Assembly: GCF_025698545.1 (NCBI RefSeq)
Contig: NC_068571.1
Coordinates: 16,638,160 to 16,702,159, forward strand
Source of the DNA: Gossypium raimondii
Lineage: Eukaryota; Streptophyta; Magnoliopsida; Malvales; Malvaceae
Reading direction: 5' to 3'
Length of the DNA: 64,000 nucleotides
The notes below the pieces were generated by a model. The model was not told the origin of the DNA, ran no database searches, and saw nothing but the letters and a program-made list of their open reading frames with translations. The translations under genes and the position numbers were made by a program. Position 1 is the stretch's first letter. Each line of letters opens with the position of its first letter. Below are positions 48,203-62,000 of the stretch, one piece after another.

Positions 48203-48566
48203 CTATAAATGAGGTTAAAATTATTTCCCTACTCGTTGCGAGATCGAGCACAAGTATGGCTGAATTCATTGCCACCAAGTTCAATATATACTTGGCAAGA
48301 ATTAGCAGAAAGGTTTTTGGTAAAGTATTTTTTACCAAGCAAAAATACAAAGTTGCGTAATGAGATAACTACTTTCCAACAATTGGATGACGGGTCCTTG
48401 TAAGAAGCGTGGGAAAGATTCAAGGAATTACTTCGTAAATGTCCTCGTCATGGGATTCCTCATTATATCCAATTGGAGACATTTTATAACGGTCTCAACG
48501 CACACACAACATTAATGATAAATGCTTTTGCGAACGATGCAATTTTGTCTAAGTCTTATAACTAGG
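48203..48566 (+). pseudogene. Athila-like gag fragment
   Basis: The sequence reads MRLKLFPYSLRDRAQVWLNS, WQELAERFLVKYFLPS, NTKLRNEI, then a stop at 48401-48403. It continues AWERFKELLRKCPRHGIPHY and LETFYNGLN. This follows the Athila Gag capsid closely. Both ends are truncated. Confidence 0.88.
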
Positions 48567-49887
48567 CTTAGACCCACCACAAAGGAAGGACCTAACAGAA
48601 CAAAGAGAATATCATTTAAACATCAGCTGATTATCGAAAAAGAGTCTAGATGCTATCTAAATGTCAATTATAAAAATAATTCATATAAATAATTCTACCA
48701 CAGAAGTATCTGTGTGAGTGTTATCATAGTCACAATAGTGTCAGCAATGCTTAAATGCCATGTCGTTCTAGCTTACATAGCATTACATATTAGTGTTAAT
48801 AGAGCCCTTGTTTGGGAAGTATGTGCAATATAGACATCTATGGACTGGGCGAATTCAGACCCAGTTAGCTTTGGGAAAACCTTGCTCGAGGCAGATCCAA
48901 TTGGCCGGTTTTCTTTTGAATAAAAACATAAGAAATTAATATTTCAAAATATACTCTAGATTTAACTGACGTAAAACGAAGAATGTAATGCTGAATATTG
49001 TGTTGGATGTGATGGATGTCTTGGAGAAGCAAGAAAAATAAATATCTCTGCAAGATCAGGAGGGAGGGAGGGAGGGTGAGTGAGCGAGTGAATGTGTGCG
49101 TGTGTTTTCACGATGCACCTGAAAAGAGGAGGTTTCTAGGGCATATTTTTATATAAAGTATATTAGATTTTTATCCCTTCCGAATCAAGCTTCGAACAAG
49201 TGTTTGTTTACCTTAGAAAAAATAAATACATCTAACATGAATTCCCCAACCCAAAGATTTCTAATCCAGAATTTGGCTCAAGAAATCCTCCTGCCAGCTA
49301 CTGATTATATACTTCCAGTTTCAATTTATCGGCTTATGACTTTTTCAAGACAAAAGTAACTAAAAATCATACTAAAAAAACATGAATCTGGTTCAGGAAA
49401 GTTTTTAAAGAAAAAATAACCAACTTAAAGAAAAATATTTTCTTCTGACACTCTTATAAAACGTCATCATAAGATCGCCGGCTCTATATGTATCTCCAAA
49501 ATGCTTCTATACCACAGAGTAGAAACAATAGCAGCATTTAGATTTACACATGGGTCACTTATATTTTCTTCGGAACATAACAAATGGAGTGTGATTCAGA
49601 TTTCTAGAAGAGAAAACGCCAATTATGACATGGTTATCGCACACCTACCAATATACCACAAGAATGTAAGCATATTGTAACTGAAAGAAAAAACATACCA
49701 AACATGTGCTAAAAGACAAAAAAAATTACTTGAGCACCAAATAATAATATTAATATGAGAATTTTTAAAATATTTTCCATTCAACCAATCATCTATATGT
49801 TCTTGTACGATGTTTGTGCCTACTTGCAAATGCATGTGTTTCACTGTTTCTTTATATATGCAAATCAGAAAGCTAAAAACAGCATAC
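48567..49887. other. Spacer beyond the 3' end of the TM9SF pseudogene
   Basis: No coding similarity is found. The conserved last exon of TM9SF genes was searched for by eye on the minus strand and not found here. A GGGA-type microsatellite lies near 49060-49080. Confidence 0.5.
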
Positions 49888-52800
49888 CTCCACCACCACT
49901 CATGGTCTTCAGCAGCAAGTTGAAAATAAGTCATAGCCACGGTGACAAAAGCAGAAACAATCAAGAGAAGGATAAAAACAATAAACAGGATGCTGTCTAT
50001 GGTGTAGATCCTATGTCCCCACACACTGGCAAATATGTAGTAAAGTTCAATACAGATGGCACTGAATGGCAAGAACCCTGCCGTTGCCATCTGAGGAAGA
50101 GTTTGTTGGTACCGAGGCAATGGTGGGATCTCTCTAGGATATATTGTAGTGCGGCAAGGCACTTGAAACTCTGCCTTGGTATTCTTTCCAGCAATACCTC
50201 CTAATATTAATAAAGGAGATGTGACCAGAGTCCATATGAGAAAAATCACCACAATGGTTCCAAATGGCAATGCTGCAGTGGCCTTATAAGCAATTGCGAC
50301 AGTGTTAAGAAAGCAAAATGTGACAAAAAGAGGCCCATAGGACAAGCTTCCGGTCAGTAGTAAGTTTCTCACCTGTCATTGAAAAGGATAGAAATAGATA
50401 TTACATCTGATCGAAAAGATATTTACATATAATAAGTAAGACATTTTCATTTTTGTTACCAATCTAAAATTAGGAGGCTAGCATGTTTGCGTTCCAAGTT
50501 CCTACTTTCTATCATTGAGATTCAGCAGAAAAGAGAGGGCAGGATTAAGATAAGGGAATTGCTCAATTTCCATTGCATGAGCTTAGATTAGGAAAATAGC
50601 AACCTTAAAATCAGCTTCAAGAAAGAGATTTATAAGACTCAAATATAATGTGGCATTTCAAATTTTGAAATACAATAGCAATTAAGGAACTAAAATTCAT
50701 TCAATGTTAACAAAAAAATTATAATTTTAGCTTGACATCTATGATTATCAGCTGAAATTTCTATGTACCAATTTCATCTCATGTTTTTCAGTTCTAATTT
50801 TCCAAGGAAGGATGCACATTATAGTAACAAATCATTCAGAGGCAATCTTCTCTGTTTCCAGTTTTTCTCAAAAACCGAAAATTGAGGGAGCATAAAATGT
50901 TCTCATTGGCAAACACTAACTACTGGAATTCACATATTATGCCATTTTGTAAACACTTCCGATTAAGTATATTCTCACTCCATATGCAAAAATATTTGGA
51001 TTTTATAACATAGTTATATACCTTGAAGACCATAACGCTACATGAATAGTTAAAACCCACAGACAGACATGAATTGGTTGAGTGAAACAAGTCAATGGGT
51101 CAGCTATTGAGATGTCAACCAACTGAGAAAATTCATATGTATAAATTATTTCAACCATAAAACTCAATCTGCCATGTGCTGTCAATAAAATGGTTGGGCT
51201 TAAAGATGATCAATGAAACTATTCTATCAAGTCAGGCTATTAGGTTTTTGAACAAAGGTCCTACTGTAGGTCAATAAATTTCTCTTCTCATATGGTAAAA
51301 CATAGAATTTGGACAAGTGTCATGGAAAAGAATCAGTGCTATAAAAAGTTAAAATCCTTTCTGATAACATGCGCAAATATTGTGGCTTCCTATCAGAATG
51401 TATGGAAGAAAAACTGGTCAATTCTCCAACTGAACCTCATATATATTTGACATTTCCAGCCTTTACTGATTCATTCTTTTCTTTTTTCTTTTCCGAAGCC
51501 TTTCTGCTTTTGTCATATCTTTGGTTTCTCCCTCAATCTTCTTTGCTTCTCCACAATGGCTTACATTTTTTTAGTTGGTTTAACCAGCAGAGCCAATTTA
51601 TTTTTAGCAAAAAGGATGATGATTATAAACTAGAAAAGGAGTCCTCAAAATGTAAAATATCATCTCTTTCTCTAATACCAAAATAATAATAATTTATAGA
51701 TAGGCAACAGGAAAAGAGACAAGTATCGCATACCCAATTTGTTCCTTCAAGTTGGCAATAGAAAGAGGCAGCAGTGTAGCCAGCAATTAAAGATGTAAGG
51801 GCATAAATGACAACCAGAGCACTGAATAAGGCTCCTCGATTATATGGATAAAAGACCCCAACAAGAGCGAGGATAAATATAAAACTTGTACTGGAAAGCA
51901 TGCAAATAAATATAGTCAACAGATTGCTCAGAAACAATAGCCCAAAAGTAACTTTTAATGGAAGGCCAAATTTAACTAAACCATTGACTCTCCCTTTTCT
52001 ATGTCTTTTGTTCGGAGAATAACTGTTAACTAGGATGGATGATACTCAGAGTAAAGAGCTGAGTGCCAGAACCAAGAGCCGCTGAAAAATGCTTTGGGTA
52101 CCTGAACACATCACCATGAATGTACTTCCACCCAGTCTCTTCTTGGTCATCTGCAGATTCTTCATCATGTGCATACCTCTTAAACAAGTAAAGCAGGAAG
52201 TGGAAAGTCAAACCAAGTAATTTGTATTAAATATGGATTTTTGATGTATGGAGCAGAAGGAAATAATTCTTACTCAACAAAATCATTCTTCAGAACTCGC
52301 ATTAGAATGGTAGCAAGGAAACCAGTCAGTAACAGAACGGTTACACAAGAATTGATGATTGAGAACCAGTGGATTTCCAAGTGGTGCGGCATCGAAGAAG
52401 ACTGTGAGTATTTGTCCATCCGCTTCTCGAAGGGAGTCTCAGTTTCCTTCCATTTGACAGTGTACATGAAATCAACATTTACAGGTTCATCTTGGGTGAG
52501 GTCCACAAGGGAGTTGGGATCAGATCGAACAGTAATCTCAATCACGCGATCCTTATTGTAAAGGATTTCGAATATCAGATGCTTAAAGAGATAATACTTA
52601 TACTCACTTGGATCAGCCTTGCCTTCATTATCAACTTTCCCTAAGAAGCCCCAAATGGGAAGGTCGTTGTAATACATTTGGAAGTAATAGTTCTTAGAGA
52701 CGGCCGTTCTGAACTTGGCAACTTCTTCCTTTGCCAGCTTCCTTTTGCAAGCAACTTCAGCCTCCTTGTTACCAAAAAGTCAAGTCTGTAAGGAGCACTC

Positions 52801-53253
52801 ACTAGCCGATCGCCGTTCAAGACTTCACCCAAAGCTTCCTTCTTCTCCTTCACGGGAGCTGCAATGCAAAACCCTCAATTTCTTTATTTATATAACTTTA
52901 CCTTGGGAAATCTAAAGAAAGTTATATTCTAAGGATTAAATAGACCCTCAAAAACCTGAGGAACAGAAAGGAAAATCGAAGAGACGGTATGTCTCACTGT
53001 CAATTAAAGGAAGCAAAAAAAAAAGAGCAAACAATGTTAGCTAAATTCTGTCAAAATTTCATAAAATTTCCAAGTTCATCAGAAATCACGAAAAATCAGA
53101 CCTGGGATTGTGGAAGGGACCCACTTTATTAGCATAGAGAGGGACTTCATCTCCAGCTGTGTAACGATGATCAGAAGCACTGGATCTGACCTGCGCTACG
53201 CCGCATACGACCACAACTGCCAAGGCAAGCAACCAAGCCCTTAATCTCTCCAT
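49888..53253 (-). pseudogene. Transmembrane 9 superfamily (TM9SF/EMP70) pseudogene
   Basis: Visible exons on the minus strand are 53253-53102, 52858-52274, 52176-52046, 51890-51734 and 50372-49888. Exon 1 encodes a signal peptide and SDHRYTAGDEVPLYANKVGP. Later exons hold the lumenal domain (KEKKEALGEVLNGDRLVSAP, YYFQMYYNDLPIWGF), the first membrane helix (HWFSIINSCVTVLLLTGFLA) and parts of the C-terminal helices. Defects: the exon with the conserved YFDLPFC region is missing, one base is lost near 52770, a few codons are missing near 52085, and the last exon (ending in the family's short cytosolic tail) is absent. Intact members are Golgi/endosomal proteins of about 590-640 residues. Confidence 0.85.
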
Positions 53254-53261
53254 TGACGACT

Positions 53262-53898
53262 AGGGGTGTGCATAATTCGGGTAAAACCGAAAAAATTCGG
53301 TTAACCGACCGCATTCGGTTAATCGGTCGGTTAACCGAATTTTTTCGGTCGGGGTCGGTTAATTTTTTTATGATTTTTCGTTAACGGTTAATTGGTTCAA
53401 ACCGGTCGGTTAACGAAAATTTTCGTTAACCGAAAAAATTAATAAATAAAATTATCCAACCCAGCCCAAACTCAATTACCCAACCCAATTACCCAACCCA
53501 ATAAAACTAAAACTAAAGTTTACCCAATTACCCAATCCAATAAAACTAAAACTAAAAGACAACCCAATTTACTAAAGTCTAAAACCCAAATTACTTTAAT
53601 AATTTATAATTTTAAAAATTTTAAAAATAAAAATAAAAAAATTCGGGTAATTCGGGTATTTTTTGGTAATTCGGTTAATTCGGGTAATTCGGGTAATTCG
53701 GGTAATTTTAATCAAAATAAAAAATACATAATTTTCGGTTAATTCGTTAATCGACCTTATTAACCTAAAAATTTCGTTCGGTTAATTTTTTTTAAAAAAA
53801 TCGGTTCGATTAACGGTTAAAATTTTTGGAAGGTCGGTTAATTCAGTTATAGTAATTTCGGGTCGGTTAACCGGTCGGTTAACCGAATGAACACCCCT
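53262..53898. mobile_element. MULE-type MITE upstream of TM9SF ATG
   Basis: 637 bp with inverted ends AGGGGTGTGCAT / ATGAACACCCCT and a 10-bp direct repeat ATTGACGACT on each side (53252-53261, 53899-53908), fitting the 8-11 bp duplications of Mutator-like elements. The interior repeats ggttaaccga and ttcgggtaa motifs many times. No coding. It separates the ATG from the original 5' UTR. Confidence 0.85.
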
Positions 53899-53908
53899 AT
53901 TGACGACT

Positions 53909-54376
53909 GCAGCAGATGCAGAGGTATCTAAAAAAAGAAAAAAATTTATGCTAAACCAGTTCAAAGCGACGTCCTTTCTATATATTTTATTTATTGGTAC
54001 TTTGCATCCTTTCCTAGGTAGCATAGCAATAGCAATCGACAAATAGCATTGATTTTGATTCACACTGCGTTGGTTTTTTTAGGCTAAAAAAATTTACAAC
54101 TAAAATGTTAGTAAACGCAAGGCTTATTAAAAAGCATTCTTCATTGTGTTGAAAATGCATTTCACCACACCGGAGTTTTAATTCTAGACTGAAGCCTTTT
54201 GTTCCAGTAAAAATTTAACAACTTCAATTGCTTTTTGTTTTCCTCTTTTACCTATATATTCTTCAATTGCATTCTTCAGTAGCCAAAAACCAAGCCCTAC
54301 GAGTAGTGTGAAGCACTTCAAACCTCTTTTACTAAGGACGGATAATGACCGTACCAAACATTGCGATTAAACTCAC
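53909..54376. other. Probable displaced 5' UTR/promoter of TM9SF pseudogene
   Basis: The sequence right of the MITE should continue the gene's upstream region. No motif beyond general AT richness is supported. Confidence 0.35.
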
Positions 54377-54379
54377 TAA

Positions 54380-54942
54380 GACCATGTTTGGTTGGGTTGG
54401 GGAATGCAGTAATCCCTTATTCATTTAATGATAAATTATTTTTTTATTTGGTTGAAAGCAATATTTTTCATCTTGTCTTTCCATATAATTTTTTTGGTAT
54501 TATAAAAAATGGTTATTTCATGTAACATTTAATAAAAAATAATTTTCATATTAGTCCTATAAAATTTAGACTTAGAAAATATAAAAATAAAATACTTTAA
54601 TATAAAACTAAATTTTTAATATAATTTAATATAAAATAATTATATTAAAAATATTATTAAATTATATATTTTATTTTTATTAAATTATATTAATAATAAT
54701 TATATTAAAATATAATTAAATTATTTATTATTTATTATTAAATTATTTTAATAATTATCCTATTAAAATTTAATAACAATAATCATCTACCTAAAAATCG
54801 CTAAGAGTACTTTGGTCATATCGATTCTTTACATTATGTTATTACAACATCATTCCATTCACAATTCTATTCCATTTTATTCAACCAAACAGTTGAATTG
54901 TTGATTACAGCTCTATTCCATTACAGTGAACCAAATGTAGTG
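54380..54942. mobile_element. Harbinger/Tourist-like MITE
   Basis: The ends GACCATGTTTGGTT and (complement) CACTACATTTGGTT are similar, and the flanking trinucleotides TAA and TTA could be a mutated 3-bp target duplication. The interior is AT-rich, and subterminal phrases with caattctattccatttt and accaaacag are typical of such MITEs. Confidence 0.5.
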
Positions 54943-55136
54943 TTAGTTTATTTATGATATTTTCAAAATATGATGATTATTATTATGTGTAATGCAATAT
55001 TAATATATTATTTGTATATGTTATTTATTAAAATTTCTGTTAATTTATTAATTGAAATTTTAAAATTCATATAAATTTAAAATTTTCAAATGAAAAATAT
55101 GATTAAATTTACAAGGTAATTATAATAAAGGATTAG

Positions 55137-56110
55137 TAATTGAATTGATTTAAATATATCAAAAGTTTCGGAATCTTTAAAATTTAAAATTTAGTTCTTA
55201 TACTTTAATTGTGAGACATTAAGTCATTGTACTTTTTTTTATTTAAAATTTTGGTCTCTTCATTTAATTTTATCATTAAAGGTAACGTGTCAAAGGTAAA
55301 ATAACATTTTTAGATTTACGCTTTTGTCAATTTGATCATTATCCTTTAAAAGTACATAATTATTTTTTAAATAAAAATAAAATATTTTAAAATTAAAAAT
55401 ATAAAAAAATTCCAAAAATTCAATGTTATCTAACCTGAATTGGACCAGCCAATCAAACTGGGAACAAAATAGGGTATCGATCTAGTGAGTGGTAACCCGC
55501 AAACTAATATGGTCTGGTTTAACTGAGTTAAAAAATCGATTCGATTTTGAACTAACCTGACCAATTGGTTTTAGAACGACCAACCCAACTAATTCAAAGC
55601 AAATAAATTATTAAAAATCAAAAGTAAAAAATATTAAAAATTATACAAACCAGTTCAACTAGTTTTTTTAGCTCGATTCAACCAATCCATACCAGTTCAT
55701 GGATTAACCAATCCATACTTTTAGATAACATTGAATTTTGGATTTTTTATATTTTATAAAAATATTTTTATTATTTTTAAATTTTAAAGATTTTTACTTT
55801 TCATATTTTTATTTTTTAAAATAATATTTTTTATTTTTATGTTTTTATTTAAAATATGAAAAATATAATTTTAAATTGTTTATGTTCTTTTAAAATGTAA
55901 TGTCCAAATTGACAAAAAAACTGTAAATATTGACAAAAAAAGTTATTTTACCTTTTACATTGTTAACATTAATGACAAAATTAAACGGATGGATCAAGAT
56001 TTTAAATAAAAAATACAGGGACTCAATATCTCAAAATTAAGGGATAATGATTAAATTTTAAATTTTGAAAGAGTACATGAACCTTTGACATATTTAAACC
56101 AATGGAATTA
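55137..56110. mobile_element. 974-bp fold-back element with ~300-bp arms
   Basis: The left arm (55137-55435) and right arm (about 55720-56110) are inverted copies. They share TAATT..ATTG.TTTAAATAT at the tips and ttcaatgttatctaa at the inner edges. The loop (55436-55719) is not repeated. No coding. Type is uncertain (MULE-like or fold-back). Confidence 0.75.
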
Positions 56111-58778
56111 AACTAAATAAATTTATTGTTATTGTTTAGCTCAGATTAAAATTTCAAATTTTGAAAAGTATAAGGACTAAAATTAACCAATTCGAAAAGT
56201 ATAAGAACTTAAGTTTAACAAATTAAAATATAAGAACCAAATCTACAATTTTATAAAATACAAAACTAATAACAAAATTTAACCGAAATTAAATTAGAGA
56301 CTCTTGATGGAGTACTTCTACTCTTTAAAACAACTTTGTGGTAAGGTTCCACAATATTAGCAAAGTTATTAGCTATATAAATAGAAAGAATATCAAATAT
56401 TTAGAATATGAGGATTTGTTCAAAGATAGAATAAAATAAATAATAAAATGTAATGTTTCAAATTAATAATAATAATACATGTAATACATTCAAAATTTGA
56501 TAAAAAATTAATTTAAATTGTGAGTAAACGGAAATTTAAACATTAAATTAAAATTATTATATGTAATCCAATTGTTTATTAGGAGATTGCCATTTCTCTT
56601 AAGTTAGTATCGAGTTTACTTTTGACACTTATTCAATGAACGATATAATCAATATATACAAATAAAGTGGGTGAAACAATTTGTTTAATAACATTGAAAT
56701 GTATATATATATATATATATATATAAGCTTCGTGGTAAAAAAATTTATAAATGTTGGTGGCATGGTTTCAAATCTTAACATTTGTAATTTTTTTATCTTT
56801 GCCTTTAAAAAATAAGGAAAAGAAAAAAAACATTCTCGTAATAATATAATTTATCTTAAATATATAAGATTATTTTAGTAATTTTCTTGACTAGGTTAAT
56901 GTCGAGTTGACTCGTGACATCAACTCAATCACACACTTAAATAATAGTATAGATAATTTATTTTAAATATATAAGGTTATTTTAGTATTTTTAACTAAAT
57001 TGATATTGAATTAACTTGCGACACTAACTCAATCAAACACTTAAATAATAATATAGATATAATTAAAAAATATAAATTTCTGTACAGTAAAAATTTAATC
57101 TATGATTAATAGTGAAAATTTAATCTATGCTTATTAGTTGTCCATGTAAAAAGCGGAAAAGGCAAAGGAGAAAAGGTTTTGGCTTTAAAATATCTTTTAC
57201 TCTCCATATTTTTCATATATTTAAAATTTAAAATTTAAAACTTTTACTTTTATTTTAAAAATTTAGTCTTTTAATTTTTTAATTTTAATTTTTAAATTTC
57301 AAAATTTAGGTTAAGTTGTTAACAACATTAAAATTATCTTGCTAAATTTGATGGTGTGGCCTTTTAATATCAAAACAAATTCTCAATTGATAATCATGTA
57401 ACAAAAAAATGATGTTATAATAAACTTGAATTTAATGAAGAATTTTAACAATGTTAACAATTGAATTTGCATTTTAAACCAAAAGAATAAAGAGATTAAA
57501 TTCCTTAAAATAAAAGTAACAAAATTAAATTTCAAATGTACAAAATACAAAGAATCAAAGCATATTTTAACTTTAAATAAATAATATATTAGGTATGAAA
57601 GTGGGTGGTCTTTGGAAATGTTAAAAAGGAAGAATAGTGGTAAACAAAAAAAAATACTATTCTTATCGCAATTTGTGTGTGTGTGTGTGTAAGAAGGATA
57701 GGTTCAATTGCAAGATAAATATGAAAATAGAAAGGATTCTAAAAAATAAGTAGTTAAAATTTTTACATCTGAAATATGATTTAGTTTTTGAATTTCTCAT
57801 GAGTTTAAATGATTTTTGTCTTATTTTAAAAAAATTATCACGCTCATTCAATATCGAGAGTAACTATAATACCTTACATTAGACTTAAATGGTAAATCTG
57901 AATGTAGGATGCCACATTCATTGTCGAAACAACTCAAACAAACATGAGCATATCACTAAAACCAAATTAAGTGAGCATGGCATATTAGTTATCAAGTAAA
58001 TGAAATATTAAAAGCATAAGTCAGATGTCAATAGTGCCCATTTTATTCAAAAGTGACTCGAAGATGTTCGTGGCTTAAATCGAATCTCAAAAAGTCAAAT
58101 AAACACAAGACATGAATGTAAGGAGAGGCCACTATCGAGTGCTAATACCTAAGCATACAGGTATCGGTACCCCACCATTGGGTATTTATACCCAAAGCTT
58201 AGAATCAAATTGGGTATCAGTATCCAGGCCAAAGGTACTAGACCCTGGGCACTTGAATCGACATTTGGCCCTTTGCAAGTCGAGTATCATTACTCTCACC
58301 CTAGGTACTGACTGAACCCTAAGAGTATAGGGCTAATTTTCCTCACTTTAAATACCTTCAACACTTGCCAAAACATCCTCTAACAACTCATTGTATAAAA
58401 CATGCATATTTTGACTTAAAAGCCATTCTTGCCACATTATAAATCGTGAACCACCATCTATCAAAACTTCAAAACTTCAAAACTTTCAAACACCAGAAAT
58501 GTAAAGTAACAAAGACACATAGATACATGTAATTTATTATGCAAACATAAAGAATCATTAAAATTTAAGAACAATGCTGAGATTTGAGACTTTTGAATGT
58601 CACAGACACGTGAATCAACTTCCAACGAGACTTCAAAATTGTACGTTGAGTAATGCAACTCAATAGTGCTAACAAAATTGGAATTTCAAAAGATAAGAAT
58701 ATCAAGTAAGTGAGCTTACTAACATGGCCTATCATAATTTGACATTGAATCATCATGCGTCATTCTTCTGAGCAGTTA
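56111..58778. other. AT-rich spacer with LTR-like end
   Basis: No gene. A (TA)n microsatellite lies at 56701-56725 and a (TG)n tract near 57673-57691. From about 58100 the sequence (gtatcggtaccccacc, gggtatcagtatccagg) resembles the tatcgata-type part of gypsy LTRs. Confidence 0.4.
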
Positions 58779-61560
58779 TGTAGCATCCCACTCCCGATCC
58801 AATCGCTTGATCCGAAACATGAGATGGCACATCCGTTGCTGGAACAACTAAGGTTTTACTTACACTGCAGATACCAAACCATTAAGTTCCAAACTCATTT
58901 AAATACATTATTTAATCCAATATGGGCTATAAACTAACTTATGAAAGCTCTCATGTTAACTTGATGATGAACGAGGGACTTAAAAGTAAAATAATTAAAG
59001 TAGGGGATGTGTTGTCATGACCTAATGAATGATGTCGCAACCCCGAATATAGGAGCCTAATGTCACGACACCATATTGAGTGTGTCGCAACCCAAAAAAT
59101 AGAATCTCAACGTTGTGACTTCAACAGGGGAAAGCCACAACCTTAGTAAGGGAAGTCATGACCTCAAAAATAGAAGCTTGACCTGACGTCAAATATAGTA
59201 GTTAATTTGGTTTATTTATGAGTATAAAACATGTGATAGGCTAATACTTTATAAAGGTTTCAATGTACATCATTGGTGTTTTAAAATAAGGTTCAATTCA
59301 TTTGGTGGAAAAGTTCTAATAAATAGGTTTATAAACAAATCATAATAATTCAAATCCAAGTATTGAAAGTTAATAAGATTCTTATAAAAAGATAGTGTCT
59401 TAACAAAATAATAGACTGTTATACAGATTGGTTTCAAAAATACATTTACATGCCACCTTCAAAGGTCATGCATGATACAGGATAAAACAGATAGCTCACA
59501 ATAGCAATAGTGCTCTGGCGCAGTCCATTCAACAGAAATTTTTCCTTCAAACAATATGCCTGAGAAGGAAAAGATAACATAGTAAATTCATGCGAACTTA
59601 GTGAGTTCCAAAGGTAAATAGAAATCATACACACTATTTCTTATGATAATACCAAACCTTTCAGAAGGAGTTTCACATATTGATCATAACACGCCCATGG
59701 TGTTCACAGAACATAGACAGACTTAATATGCCAATCTACATAACACATGCGTAGACATTGTACGCCCGCTTAACATGACATAGGCAACCCATCTTCGTAC
59801 CAGTCATTTACCCAGAATTCAGAGCCAGAGCATATCATACAGTCTCGTTCACATACATACTCCCCATTAACTCCTCATATCATTTTTGAATAGCATAGCA
59901 TGTTTTATCTTGATCTGCCAATCCGGTTTGCAATAGAGTTGCCTTACCGGAGGCATCATAAACATATCTCCCCTTCTCCATCACTACATATCATATCTCA
60001 CATATCACAAACATTTAGTATTGTCTTGAGCATGAAAGACGATTTTTACTTCATAACACAAACAGACTGAACTTAGACTTGTAACACCATAAACCTGACC
60101 CGATTCACTGAGCCCGGATCTCGGGTGTTAATACACATAACATAGCAAAATTTCAAAATAGTTGAGGATTACTCCTTATTTAAAATATTTTTCTTATTAA
60201 TTTATTTAAAGGCTCGATATTAAAGAAATAAAGGTGTTTAAAAATAAAGTAAATTAATACATCAGACTAGTTACAACTTATTACAACACCAAAAGTTTGC
60301 TAACGAAAGAATCTCAATGCGAAAAATAAGGTGTGGGTCCTAACTTATTAAGTTGAATGTTTTAATAATATTTTAAATTATATAAATTTGGATTAAGCTT
60401 GTTGGTCAAGCTTAGTTAAATGACTAAGTGAATGTTTTAAAGTGGCTAAGTCAAGTACGTTACTTGCCTTAACTAAATGGCATGTTTGCAAAACTGTATG
60501 GTTGACTGAATGGTTGACTGTTTGGTACTAATATGAATGGTTTGTTAATGTAATGTATGATTGGTTGTATATATATCATGTATTAATTTGGAAATAAATA
60601 TTGAATGTCCGAAATCTTGTTGGGTAAAATGCCATGAAAAGTATTGAATGAAAAACTACTATACATGCACTAGAAATATTTTCCTAAAGTGTTAATGAAT
60701 GATGGTATGATAAAATGTCACTGTATTTATGGTGAAATTGAACACTTGATATGTGAACATTATAATGTTGGCATGTAAACTATGCTACTTAAAGAAAATG
60801 TATGAAACGTGCATTTGATTGAAATATTGTATGACATATCGCATTTGCATGGGGTGAGATATTGTGGTTGATGGAGGAGTTTTATGGAGTAATGGCAGCA
60901 AATTAAGTCTGCATTTATATATAGTCAGTGCACTGCACTGAGATTAGTGTGTAGACTGGCGGTTCTATATAGTCAGTGCACTGCACCGAGATTACTATGT
61001 AGACTGGTGGTTCTATCATATTTTATGTTAAATGGCAGAATATCTACACTACATTTATATGGTGGTTTAACCACAACGAGCTTTGCTCGTATTGTTTGGA
61101 GTTTGGCAGACGAGTTATGGGGAACTCGTGGTGTGTAGCGGATGGTTGGGGTAGGAAATTATTTTTGCATTATGTTACGTTCTTGACTCATTCTAATGTG
61201 ATATTGTTGCTATGATTGTGTTACATGGATTCTTGTGTGATTGATCTTAATCGTATGTTAAATGTACTTATTGATTAGACTCATAGTGAGCTAGTTAGAT
61301 CACCTCATAATTGACAACCTTCTCAGGTAATGATCGAGACTAGGATCGGATATGACATGCAGACGTACAACAGACTTCGGACTTAGTTTACATTTTATTT
61401 AAAGTTCCCTAAATTTAATTGGTTTTTGGACTATAAAGCTATTTGAACTGTCGTTTGGGTTTATTTCTATTTTGGGGTTTTTCATGCATGTATAATTTAC
61501 ATACTTTAAATTTATTTATTAATATATTCTGAAATTGAACTGAGCATGTTACATGGCTTA
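58779..61560. repeat. Mosaic of gypsy LTR pieces
   Basis: Two LTR-edge-like sequences appear: tgtagcatcccactcccgat (58779) and tgtaacaccataaacctgac (60079). The first piece contains repeated gtcgcaaccc-type words. The second contains a 48-bp tandem duplication (60921-60968 and 60969-61016, atagtcagtgcactgcac) and ends near 61550 with gagcatgttaca. No intact element can be delimited. Confidence 0.5.
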
Positions 61561-62000
61561 ATAAATAATCAGATCTTTAAACGATTTTTTGCTGCAACTA
61601 AATTTAGCGAGGTTTTTCAAAAGCAATAACGAGCAATGTGTTTTTCTTAAGCCATGCTAATGTTACTAACCTAGCTTAATAAAGATTGAAGTATTTAATG
61701 AACGTTTTCCCAAAATAACAAAGGTAACTACGATTTTATTTCAAAGAGAGCGTATTTGAGGTTTTAAACCTGCGATAGCGTAGACTCGTAGTTTTGGGGT
61801 TTCAATGTGACCTTCACGATTCAGCCATAACGTTTAGGCCGGGTTAGGAGTTTAGAATGGTATAGATACTTAATAATAAGTATTAATATGTTTACTTTGA
61901 TAAAAAAATTCCAAAATGGCATTTTCGTATCTATACCAGAATATGTTTAGGGGTCTAATGTGACCTTCATGATTCAGCCAAAATGGAATGCTACTCTCGC
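61561..62000. other. LTR-like spacer
   Basis: Contains a twice-repeated phrase aatgtgaccttca.gattcag (near 61805 and 61959). No coding. Confidence 0.35.

Noticed and set aside
52241..52561. 106-codon plus-strand frame
   Set aside because: Antisense of the TM9SF lumenal-domain exon.
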